DNA from: Marinobacter sp.
GTDB lineage: Bacteria; Pseudomonadota; Gammaproteobacteria; Pseudomonadales; Oleiphilaceae
Assembly: GCA_022565395.1 (NCBI GenBank)
Contig: JAIUMV010000008.1
Span: forward strand, 62,001-126,000
DNA: 64,000 nucleotides
Reading direction: 5' to 3'
Part shown: piece by piece, positions 41,488-48,774 of the stretch
Layout of the letters: each line of letters opens with the position of its first letter
Position numbering within the stretch: the first letter of the stretch is position 1
The notes under the pieces: model-generated
Told to the model about the DNA's origin: nothing
Seen by the model: only the letters and a program-made list of their open reading frames with translations
Databases searched by the model: none
Program-made: the position numbers and the translations under genes

Positions 41488-42987
41488 ATGATAACTATGC
41501 GAGCTTGGCAGCGTTGGCTGATCGGCGTACTGCTGGGTTTCAGCCTCAGTGGTTGTACGACCTACACTTATCTCCCGGAACCCGGAGAGCCTCGCTCACT
41601 GCAGCTGTCCACCCTTAAAGTGAGTGAAGCGGGACGCATGCACGTGCCTGTTGCAGCCGCCCCCAACACTCGTACCCAGGTATGGGCCAGTCATGGCCGC
41701 ACGCTGCCAGTTGTTGATCGCATCGATGGCTGGGGAAATGAAGCACCCGACACTGCTCCCGCACAGCTGAATGTGCATGTAAAATCCGAGTGGCTACCAC
41801 GAACAAGAGACGCTGTATCCCTGATTTTCTTTTTTCTGACTGCCACGATAGTGCCCGCAACGGAAACCGACCAATTAACCATTACCACAGAGTTGCGTGC
41901 CGACGATGGTACCCTCTTGTTCCAAGAACAGTCACAGCGCCGATTACGCCGGAATACATCCTTCTATTCACCATTTCCATTCTTTATGGGCGGCCGTGAG
42001 CGCGCAGCGCAGAGCCGGGCCATTCACTCAGCGCTCAGCGAACATTACGCAGCACTGATGGAAGTTACCATCATGCAGCGTCTGGCTCACGATGAACTGC
42101 TTGCGGGGCCTAACGATGCCGAAGCCAAACGCGCCTGGCTAACCCGGCACCACGACAATATGTTCCGCCCTCAAGTACTACAGGAATTGGCAGCTTTGGC
42201 ACCCGCCGGCGCGGAAGCTGCCTGGCACCGAGATAACACGGCGTTCTTTTTTGATTATGCAGAGCTACTCGAAGGTGAACATCAGCTTTGGGGCATCGGT
42301 CCCCCCGGACGACGCCCTGCCGATGTGGTCAGACGCCTGGCACAAGGGGGCAACGAAGAGCAGATAGCTGAGCGGATCAGGACCGACGGCATTCCTTACC
42401 CGGAAATGGATGTGGATGCACAGCAATATTTGCTTGCGGGAGAGCTGTCACCCAAGGTGTTGGAGGCCATGCGCTTCAGCAGCAGCTCACAGCTTGCTGA
42501 ACGACGCCAGCGGGCTGAGCAGCGCCAGCAACAGGAGCAACAACACCAGATGGAAATCCGCAGAGCGGAGATTCAGACTCGGGTGATCGCTGGTAACGGT
42601 GGCAACTTCATGAGCCCCTACACCAGTGATGGTGTCACCGCAGAGTGGGTGAACCGCGCTATCAATGTGAGTATGGCCAGTACTACCGGGGCGGCGGTTG
42701 GTGGCGCGGCCGGAGCCTATGCGGGTAACCGGCTGCTGAGTAACGTGCCTTTTGGCGGGATGCTCGGCGGCATTGCCGGCGCCCAGGCAGGGCAAGCCGT
42801 TGGACGCGAGATGGCCATTGACCGGGATCTGGTGCGCCGCACCTCTGACCTGTCCTTTGTCACCCTGGAGGATATGGCTACATACCTGGTGCTGCACTAC
42901 GGCACAAATGCCAATTTCAGTCAGGTCATCAACGCAGCTGAAAAAATCTATCCGGGGCTGAGGCAAGCCGTTGCGAATGCACGGTAA
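41488..42987 (+). CDS. Lipoprotein with C-terminal glycine-zipper domain
   Basis: The 499-residue exported lipoprotein has a signal peptide and lipobox SLSGC (Cys23). The central part (about 30-345) is of unknown family. A Gln-rich coiled coil (about 335-360) leads to a C-terminal domain (about 369-495) with motifs GNGGNFMSP, TSDGVTAEWVNR, a glycine zipper (GAAVGGAAGAYAGNR) and RRTSDLSF. The same domain occurs in the PDZ-barrel protein at 47268-48653. Such glycine zippers often insert in or span membranes. The gene is preceded by AAGG and followed directly by the ankyrin lipoprotein. Base composition looks lower in GC than rnb by eye, not measured. Confidence 0.75.
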   Translation: MITMRAWQRWLIGVLLGFSLSGCTTYTYLPEPGEPRSLQLSTLKVSEAGRMHVPVAAAPNTRTQVWASHGRTLPVVDRIDGWGNEAPDTAPAQLNVHVKSEWLPRTRDAVSLIFFFLTATIVPATETDQLTITTELRADDGTLLFQEQSQRRLRRNTSFYSPFPFFMGGRERAAQSRAIHSALSEHYAALMEVTIMQRLAHDELLAGPNDAEAKRAWLTRHHDNMFRPQVLQELAALAPAGAEAAWHRDNTAFFFDYAELLEGEHQLWGIGPPGRRPADVVRRLAQGGNEEQIAERIRTDGIPYPEMDVDAQQYLLAGELSPKVLEAMRFSSSSQLAERRQRAEQRQQQEQQHQMEIRRAEIQTRVIAGNGGNFMSPYTSDGVTAEWVNRAINVSMASTTGAAVGGAAGAYAGNRLLSNVPFGGMLGGIAGAQAGQAVGREMAIDRDLVRRTSDLSFVTLEDMATYLVLHYGTNANFSQVINAAEKIYPGLRQAVANAR

Positions 42988-43004
42988 TGACAGAGGAAGA
43001 CATA

Positions 43005-43760
43005 ATGGAAAACCAACACACCATGCGTTGCACAGCACCGGCACAACGAAGGCTAAACGATACCGGACCGCTGGGCTCGATAGTAGATTGCTTGCGTGTC
43101 GGTTTTGTCATTCTGTCGATCGTAGTGTTCAGCACCTGGCTCAGTGGCTGCGCCAATAAAACGCCACCCCTAATGAAGGCCATTGATCGCGGTGATGATG
43201 CCGCGTTTTACACGCTACTGGCTAAGAATCCGGAGCATGCCGACAGGTTTAAGTATGGAGACTATGGCCGGTTTGAATGCCCGTTACACCTGGCAGCCTC
43301 TCTAGGACGCACGGAGTATGTGGCTGCGCTGCTGAACACAGGTGTGGACGCCAATCAACTGTGCTGGGCCCACCTAACACCGCTTCGTTACGCCGGGACA
43401 TACCCCTTCAAAAAAACGGAAAAAGACAATTATGCATTGATACGCTTACTCCTGGAATCAGGCGCCAGTACTGAATCCTTAGCTTTTGACTGGTTGAACA
43501 GTGAATTCTATTTGAAAACCGCCTGGGGTCGGACATTTACCCCCCGTGTCCTGGCGCTTTGGCTGGAGTATGGCGCTGACCTGCCCTTGCAAACGCTTCT
43601 GGTCTATGCGGCTCAAGTAGGCGATATTGAGATGGTGCAGGTAATGTTGGAGGCTGGCGCAGACCTAGATCAAAGGGATGAGCAAGGGCGCTCACTGTAT
43701 CGAATAGCCGCGGATAACAACCAACAACGCATGATGTTCTATCTCGCTCAATTTGACTAA
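43005..43760 (+). CDS. Ankyrin-repeat lipoprotein
   Basis: The protein has 251 residues from ATG 43005 (MENQHTMRC), chosen because GAGGAAG lies just upstream; ATG 42987 overlaps the previous stop (TAATG) and would also work. It has an unusually long n-region followed by a hydrophobic helix ending in a lipobox, WLSGC (about residue 49). Ankyrin-like repeats are visible: PLHLAASLGRTEYVAALLNTGVDANQ, YALIRLLLESGAS, and a C-terminal VYAAQVGDIEMVQVMLEAGADLDQRDEQGRS. Ankyrin lipoproteins bind other proteins in the periplasm. It is translationally close to the glycine-zipper lipoprotein, so the two probably work together. Confidence 0.78.
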   Translation: MENQHTMRCTAPAQRRLNDTGPLGSIVDCLRVGFVILSIVVFSTWLSGCANKTPPLMKAIDRGDDAAFYTLLAKNPEHADRFKYGDYGRFECPLHLAASLGRTEYVAALLNTGVDANQLCWAHLTPLRYAGTYPFKKTEKDNYALIRLLLESGASTESLAFDWLNSEFYLKTAWGRTFTPRVLALWLEYGADLPLQTLLVYAAQVGDIEMVQVMLEAGADLDQRDEQGRSLYRIAADNNQQRMMFYLAQFD

Positions 43761-43898
43761 AACTGCTGACAGTGCATCACGTTACTACTTCACTCTGTCA
43801 AGTGAGCGGCAGGTGTTGACAGAGCAGACCAAAGTAAGGTGTTGTACCTTCACCGGAAGTTGCCTCGGAACACAACAATTTACAAATTTTGACATTAC

Positions 43899-43923
43899 AA
43901 AGGCCCGCACAAGGGCCTTTTTT
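43899..43923 (+). terminator. Intrinsic terminator (copy B)
   Basis: The stem AAAGGCCC and GGGCCTTT (43899-43920) continues into a run of six T residues (43918-43923). The U-tract is better than in copy A. It lies about 140 bp after the ankyrin gene. Confidence 0.8.
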
Positions 43924-44014
43924 ATGTTCTTGCTTATCAATGCGTTATGCATATAGCGGGCGAGCCTGCCTACCCTCTCCCGGCACCCGTCCAAAAACGG
44001 GCCCGGGAACCCCC

Positions 44015-44043
44015 TTCTCATTGTCATCGTGCTCGACTATAAG
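44015..44043 (+). promoter_or_regulatory. Promoter of the lpoB operon (copy B)
   Basis: TTCTCA (44015-44020), 17 bp, TATAAG (44038-44043) are identical in sequence and spacing to copy A. The lpoB start codon is 45 bp after the -10 end, a normal leader length. Confidence 0.65.
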
Positions 44044-44087
44044 TTTGGTAAACACTGTTGCAAGCCCTATCAATCCCGGAGCCCGTC

Positions 44088-44723
44088 ATGTCTTTCAGAA
44101 CCACCTCTGCCGCGCTTGTTGCTGCCAGCCTGTTGGTTACCGGCTGTGCCACCAGCGAAATTGAAAATGTCCGGGGCACCCCGACGGTTTATCAGGACCC
44201 GTCTACGGCGGGCCGTGTTGGTGGTGTCGGCATCCAGTCCCAGGACATTATTGCGGTCACCGACCAGATGATGCGTGACCTGATGGCGACACCCGCCATT
44301 GTTGGCCGTAGCACACCGCCTCGCATTCTCATTTCCGATCAGTACATCCAGAATCAAAGCACGTCGGTCATCAATGTGCGTATGTTCAGCGACCGCCTGC
44401 GTACCGAGCTGAACCGGGCGGCCCAGGGCCGCGTGGTGTTTGTGGCCCGTGACTATGCCGCGGCCATCCAGCAGGAGCGGGACCTGAAGCGCGACGGTGT
44501 GGTGGATGGCGGCACCATCCGTGCCACCCAGGCCACCGCCGGGGTGGATTACCAGATGTTTGGTACCATCACCTCTGCTGACGCCATTGACCGCAGCACA
44601 GGCATGCAGGAACGCTATACCATGATCAACTTTGAGTTGGTGGATATGGAGCTGGGCACCATCGTCTGGGCTGACCTGTACGAGATGAGCAAGGCATCAC
44701 AAGACAATGTCCTGTATCGCTAA
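44088..44723 (+). CDS. lpoB: LpoB-type penicillin-binding protein activator lipoprotein
   Basis: The protein has 211 residues from ATG 44088 (MSFRTTSAALVA) with GGAG upstream. The lipobox VTGC gives a lipid-anchored Cys20. The rest matches LpoB: GVGIQSQDIIAVTDQMMRDLM, RILISDQYIQNQST, DRLRTELNRAAQGRVVFVAR, then a C-terminal MINFELVDMELGTIVW. In E. coli LpoB reaches from the outer membrane to activate PBP1b. The linker between the lipid anchor and the folded domain is short here compared with enteric LpoB. Neighbours YcfL and COG3014 are the same partners found next to lpoB in Vibrio and relatives. The start at 44058 would add ten residues with no better site. Confidence 0.88.
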   Translation: MSFRTTSAALVAASLLVTGCATSEIENVRGTPTVYQDPSTAGRVGGVGIQSQDIIAVTDQMMRDLMATPAIVGRSTPPRILISDQYIQNQSTSVINVRMFSDRLRTELNRAAQGRVVFVARDYAAAIQQERDLKRDGVVDGGTIRATQATAGVDYQMFGTITSADAIDRSTGMQERYTMINFELVDMELGTIVWADLYEMSKASQDNVLYR

Positions 44724-45933
44724 GACCTCCCTGCTGGCGGCGGGCATCGCCTGCGGCCTACTGCTGTCGGGTTGCGCCACTGGCCCCAAGGTCTATGACC
44801 GGGCCACCCTGACCGCCGCAGACAGCCAGTGGCTGGCCCAGCAACCAGCACAACTGCAGCCGGCATTCCGTAATCTATTGGAAGAGGGGCAGCGCAACCG
44901 GGTGCTGAACCTGATGGATATCGGCGTTACCGCCTACCGTGCCGGCTACCGCGAAGAAGCCCTGCGCGCTCTGGACACCGCCCGCCTGGAAATCGAAAGC
45001 GTGTTCGCCGACAACGAGGGCGCGCGCCGTGCCCGCAGCCTGTGGTACGAAGAAGCTGAGAAAGACTTCAAGGGCGAGCCCTACGAACGGGCCATGGTGT
45101 ACTTCTACCTCGGCCTTATTCATCTGGAAAATGGTGACTACGGCAACGCCCGCGCCAGCTTCCTCGGCGGCCTGTTACAGGACGCCTTTGCCGAAGAAGA
45201 ACAGTACAGCGCCGACTTTGCCCTGATGATCTACCTGGCAGGCTGGGCCGCCCTGCAGATGGGGGAGCCCCGCCTGGCTGCAGAGCATTTCGAGGAACTG
45301 AAAGTGTTCCGCCCCGACGCGCCCATTCCCGGCCCCGAGCATAACGCCCTGCTGGTGGTGGAAACCGGTAACTCGCCCCGTAAACTGGGCGACGGTGTGG
45401 GTCACTATCAGCTGGTGTTCCGCCGTGGCCGCGGCTTTAGTGATGTGGCCGCACAGTGGCGCAGTAACGGCGACTGGCAGAGCGTTTACCCGGTAGAGGA
45501 TATTTTCTTCCAGGCCTCCACCCGCGGCGGCCGCGCCATTGACCGTATCATTGCCGGGCAGGTGCAGTTTGCCGAGACCACCCGCAACCTCGGCAGCAAT
45601 CTCAGCGAGGTGTCCCAGAGCAGCATACTGGCGGGTGCGAGTATGTCTGCAGGCGGTGCCTTTGCTGGTGGCTTTGCCGCCATCAGCCTGGTCAGCGTCG
45701 CCGCCCAGGGCATGTCTGCCGCCACCAACACCCGGGTGGACACCCGCTACTGGAACTCACTGCCAGACACCGTACATGTCATGCCCGTTACTGCCCAACC
45801 GGGACAACAGGTGGACGTTCGCTTTCTCGATCGCAACGGCCAACCCATTCCCGGCATGACGGATACCACCACGTTTAATTTTGACCACCGTGGCCGGGGC
45901 CTGGCATTTGCCACCTCGCAGCGACCGAACTGA
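44707..45933 (+). CDS. COG3014 family lipoprotein
   Basis: The 408-residue lipoprotein has lipobox LLSGC (Cys23). It begins 17 bp inside the end of lpoB, so expression is coupled. TPR-like helical pairs (VLNLMDIGVTAYRAGYREEALRALDTARLEIE; MVYFYLGLIHLENGDYGNARASF; GWAALQMGEPRLAAEHFEEL) fill residues about 60-210. A Gly/Ala/Ser-rich hydrophobic stretch (ILAGASMSAGGAFAGGFAAISLVSVAAQG) is at about 310-340, and a beta-rich tail follows. The family is known only as conserved beside lpoB and ycfL; a scaffold role in the outer-membrane lipoprotein complex is inferred. Confidence 0.85.
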   Translation: MSCIAKTSLLAAGIACGLLLSGCATGPKVYDRATLTAADSQWLAQQPAQLQPAFRNLLEEGQRNRVLNLMDIGVTAYRAGYREEALRALDTARLEIESVFADNEGARRARSLWYEEAEKDFKGEPYERAMVYFYLGLIHLENGDYGNARASFLGGLLQDAFAEEEQYSADFALMIYLAGWAALQMGEPRLAAEHFEELKVFRPDAPIPGPEHNALLVVETGNSPRKLGDGVGHYQLVFRRGRGFSDVAAQWRSNGDWQSVYPVEDIFFQASTRGGRAIDRIIAGQVQFAETTRNLGSNLSEVSQSSILAGASMSAGGAFAGGFAAISLVSVAAQGMSAATNTRVDTRYWNSLPDTVHVMPVTAQPGQQVDVRFLDRNGQPIPGMTDTTTFNFDHRGRGLAFATSQRPN

Positions 45934-45947
45934 ACAAGGAGAGCCCC

Positions 45948-46403
45948 ATGAACAAGATCGCCCTTTCACTGGCCCTGTGCGCCAGCCTGCTGATGACTGC
46001 TGGCTGCACCAGCATGTCCGCCAGCGACACCCGACTGGATGGCCGCACGGCGCCCGTCGAGTTCAACTCGGTGGTTTTCACTGACTACACCCTGCAACGC
46101 AGTTGGAGTGAGGGACTGTTTGGTGAAGGCCGTCGCTTCCGCTTGTCTACTGAAAACCACGGTATGCGCCGCTCCCCTACCAACACCTCAGAAGTGTTCG
46201 TGGTACTGCGTAACCACACCGATTTTGACATTGTAGTGGAGGTCCAGACCCAGTTCTTTGATACGGACGGCGTACCCACCGATGCTCGCCCGACCTGGCA
46301 GCGCTCTACCGTGCCCGCCAATGGCCTGCACACCTACCGTCAGCTGTCCATCACCACCAACCCGCTGCAGTACCGGGTTGAAGTCCGGGAAATGCGCCGA
46401 TGA
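45948..46403 (+). CDS. ycfL: YcfL-like lipoprotein (DUF1425)
   Basis: The 151-residue lipoprotein has lipobox MTAGC (Cys20) and a compact beta-sandwich-like domain. The visible motifs RRSPTNTSEVFVVLRNHTDFDIVVEVQTQFFD and PTWQRSTVPANGLHTYRQLSI agree with YcfL, encoded immediately beside lpoB in E. coli. Its molecular role is unknown; position implies work with LpoB. It follows COG3014 by 14 bp with a GGAG site and overlaps the next gene by 4 bp. Confidence 0.88.
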   Translation: MNKIALSLALCASLLMTAGCTSMSASDTRLDGRTAPVEFNSVVFTDYTLQRSWSEGLFGEGRRFRLSTENHGMRRSPTNTSEVFVVLRNHTDFDIVVEVQTQFFDTDGVPTDARPTWQRSTVPANGLHTYRQLSITTNPLQYRVEVREMRR

Positions 46404-47206
46404 ACCGCCGCCCATTGCTGTTGGCCGCCCTGCTGGCCGCCAGCCCCGTCTGGGCCGCGGGTGATCATCCAGCCATGCCCATGATGGCAGAGCCTAACCG
46501 CCCGCTGTCCGCCGATGATCTGGCGGCACAGGACAAGCAGCCCCTGCGCACCCGCAGCCGGGACGACATACTGCGGGACTTCCAGGCCCGCACTGCCACC
46601 CCGCCCCGCATGGCCGTATTCTGGAACCGCCAGTTCGGTGACCAGGTCAGCGACTGGGTCAGTAGCTACCGGGAAACCGCCTCAGCCCAGGGCCGGATTC
46701 AAGGTCAGGTGCCGGAAGGCGCCGTTAATCTGGAAGCCAGCGGCCGCGCCACCGTACAGGCGGAAACCCGTGGCCGCAGTGCAGCCGTGCGTGAACCGGT
46801 AGTGGAACTGCAATCCGGCTTTATCCAGCAGCTTGCCGATGCCGGCGTGACGGTCATTGATCGGGCCGCCATGATGCGCATCACCGACAACCAGCTGGAA
46901 GACGGCCAGTTCGAGCGTTTGTCCCCTGACCAGGCGCGGCTGGAAATGCGCGCCCTGGCTGCCCATGCCGACTTGCTGGTGGAACTGCAACAGCCCCGGG
47001 CTGACCACTTCGTACTGCGGGTCATTGATGTCAACACCGGTGCCATCCGCACCGTGATGACCAGCAACGGTATTCCGCCGCAACAGGACCAGCGGCGCCA
47101 GTGGCAGACCACCGACCGTGGCTTCGCCCGTTATGAACCCGCAGCGGCGCCGGAGGAAACCGGCCAGGAACTCGCCCTGCAACTCCTGGAACGGATCACC
47201 AGATAA
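46400..47206 (+). CDS. Exported protein of the lpoB operon, unknown family
   Basis: The 268-residue protein has a signal peptide of about 20 residues (LLLAALLAASPVWAAG). The start overlaps ycfL by 4 bp (ATGA). The C-terminal two thirds show an alpha/beta pattern, with FIQQLADAGVTVIDRAAMMRI, ALAAHADLLVELQQPR and VIDVNTGAIRTVMTS, that recalls the CsgG/LpoB-type periplasmic fold (a strand for binding loss-of-substrate sensing is not inferred). I cannot place it in a named family. It is soluble in the periplasm, not lipidated. It belongs to the lpoB operon and precedes the PDZ-barrel gene by 61 bp. Confidence 0.7.
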   Translation: MNRRPLLLAALLAASPVWAAGDHPAMPMMAEPNRPLSADDLAAQDKQPLRTRSRDDILRDFQARTATPPRMAVFWNRQFGDQVSDWVSSYRETASAQGRIQGQVPEGAVNLEASGRATVQAETRGRSAAVREPVVELQSGFIQQLADAGVTVIDRAAMMRITDNQLEDGQFERLSPDQARLEMRALAAHADLLVELQQPRADHFVLRVIDVNTGAIRTVMTSNGIPPQQDQRRQWQTTDRGFARYEPAAAPEETGQELALQLLERITR

Positions 47207-47267
47207 AAATGAAGAAGGTGGCCAGACCGCCTTCTAACTAGCGCTCTGTTCTTTGAGGAAATGCCCC

Positions 47268-48653
47268 ATGTCTTTCCGTTTTCGGCTACGCATCGCGTTG
47301 CTGGTTGTGGTTACCACCGCCCTGAGCTGGTCCGCCACCCTGCACGCCAATGATATCCGCCCCATTGAAGGCAACACTGGCCAGTACATGAGCCCCATCA
47401 CCAGCGATGGTGTGGTGGCGGAATGGGTCAACCGCTCCATTAATGCCAATATGGGTGCCACGGCGGGCTCCGCCGTGGGTGCCTATGCCGGCAGCCGCGC
47501 CATGAGCAGCATCCCGTTTGTCGGCGGCATGATCGGTAGTCAAGTCGGCCAAAGCGCAGGCCGGGCCGCAGCCCTCCAGGCTGCCGGGGGTGAAGCGCTG
47601 ATTCGCTCCACCTCGGACCTGTCCTTCAACTCGCTCAACACCATGGCCCAGTGGCTAGCTATCAATCACAGCAGCCGCGCTGATTTTGCCGACATACTGA
47701 AAGCGACCCAGGCGGTATATCCCGAGCTGGCCAGTATCTACCCCGCCGCCGCAGCCCAAGCCCAGGCCCGGGAACAGCAACGCCTGACCGCCGGCCGGGT
47801 GGGCTTTACCCTCGACAGCAGTGGCGGTGCGATACGTATCAACGCCATCGCACCCGACTCTCCCAACCGCAATATCGGAGTAGAACCAGGTGATGTGCTG
47901 ATCAGCGTTGATGGCCAATTTATTCAGGGCGCCACCATTGCCCAGGTATCGCAGCGCCTGCGTGGCCCCGTTGACACCACGGTGGATATCGCCGTAGTGC
48001 GGGAAGGGGAGCAGGAGCTGCGCAGCTACACCCTGACCCGGGCAGTGATTGCAGATCCGGTGCCCCCGCCCACCCAACAGACCTTCGCACCTGCAGCACA
48101 GCCAAGCCAACCCGTAGCGCGCGTGCCCTACACAGATCGGGAGTTCTATGGCAGCTTGTTCCTGGCTGTTACCAGCGATGAAATTGACGGCGTAGGCTTG
48201 GGCGGTGACCTTGGCTATTTTGGCGTCAGCCCCGGTGGCTTTGATGGCTACGTCAAAGGCGAGTTGGTGTACACCGACGACGGCTTTGATATCGAATACT
48301 TCGCCTTGCGCATGGATCTTGGTGCCACCTACAGCATCGATAATGCCTGGTCGTTCTACGGCGCACTGATTCTCAGCGCAGCGGACGTTGAGAATGACGA
48401 CTTCTCAGAGGACTACACCGGTTTCGGCTATCGTCTGGGGACCCGCTATGCGGTCAAGTCATCGAACCTGTTTATCGACCTGAGCTACCAGAGCACGCGC
48501 CTGGAAGGCACCTTTGAGGACAAAATCACTCAGTCAGGCCTGCGGTTCGAGTTAGAGCTGGGTATTACCGAAAGCGTTGGCCTGCTTATGAGCTACGAAG
48601 ACCTCGACTTCGGCAATGCCATACTCATAGGCGTCCGCTTCCGCGGCCACTGA
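47268..48653 (+). CDS. Glycine-zipper, PDZ and outer-membrane beta-barrel protein
   Basis: The protein has 461 residues from ATG 47268 (MSFRFRLRIALL), with GAGGAA upstream; an in-frame TTG at 47253 is rejected. A signal peptide (about 1-27) is followed by a glycine-zipper domain (about 35-150: GNTGQYMSP, TSDGVVAEWVNR, GSAVGAYAGSR, IRSTSDLSF) homologous to the C-terminus of the lipoprotein at 41488. A PDZ domain (about 165-245: GFTLDSSGG, PGDVLISVDG, VSQRLRG) and a C-terminal barrel of about eight strands (about 290-461), ending in an aromatic-poor FRGH, complete it. It likely sits in the outer membrane with the PDZ domain in the periplasm. Confidence 0.78.
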   Translation: MSFRFRLRIALLVVVTTALSWSATLHANDIRPIEGNTGQYMSPITSDGVVAEWVNRSINANMGATAGSAVGAYAGSRAMSSIPFVGGMIGSQVGQSAGRAAALQAAGGEALIRSTSDLSFNSLNTMAQWLAINHSSRADFADILKATQAVYPELASIYPAAAAQAQAREQQRLTAGRVGFTLDSSGGAIRINAIAPDSPNRNIGVEPGDVLISVDGQFIQGATIAQVSQRLRGPVDTTVDIAVVREGEQELRSYTLTRAVIADPVPPPTQQTFAPAAQPSQPVARVPYTDREFYGSLFLAVTSDEIDGVGLGGDLGYFGVSPGGFDGYVKGELVYTDDGFDIEYFALRMDLGATYSIDNAWSFYGALILSAADVENDDFSEDYTGFGYRLGTRYAVKSSNLFIDLSYQSTRLEGTFEDKITQSGLRFELELGITESVGLLMSYEDLDFGNAILIGVRFRGH

Positions 48654-48665
48654 TACACCTGCTGA

Positions 48666-48692
48666 CCCTGTCGCCCGCCCCGGGCGACAGGG
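48666..48692 (+). terminator. Hairpin closing the lpoB operon
   Basis: A perfect 12-bp stem, CCCTGTCGCCCG (48666-48677) and CGGGCGACAGGG (48681-48692), has a 3-base loop 12 bp after the stop. There is no U-tract, so it may terminate weakly or protect the 3' end. Confidence 0.6.
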
Positions 48693-48774
48693 CTGCCACT
48701 TGCAAGCTCGCCCTACGGTGTTAATGTCCTGCCATAACGCCGTATGACAGCTTCTTGTGGAGTAACAGCAAAAC

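Larger units (their letters stand above)
43870..44045 (+). repeat. Duplicated intergenic element, copy B
   Basis: This is the second copy of the 41140-41315 element, here between the ankyrin gene and lpoB. It keeps the same order: conserved AT-rich lead, terminator hairpin, 25 identical bases (43931-43955), a diverged middle, then the promoter block. Confidence 0.9.
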
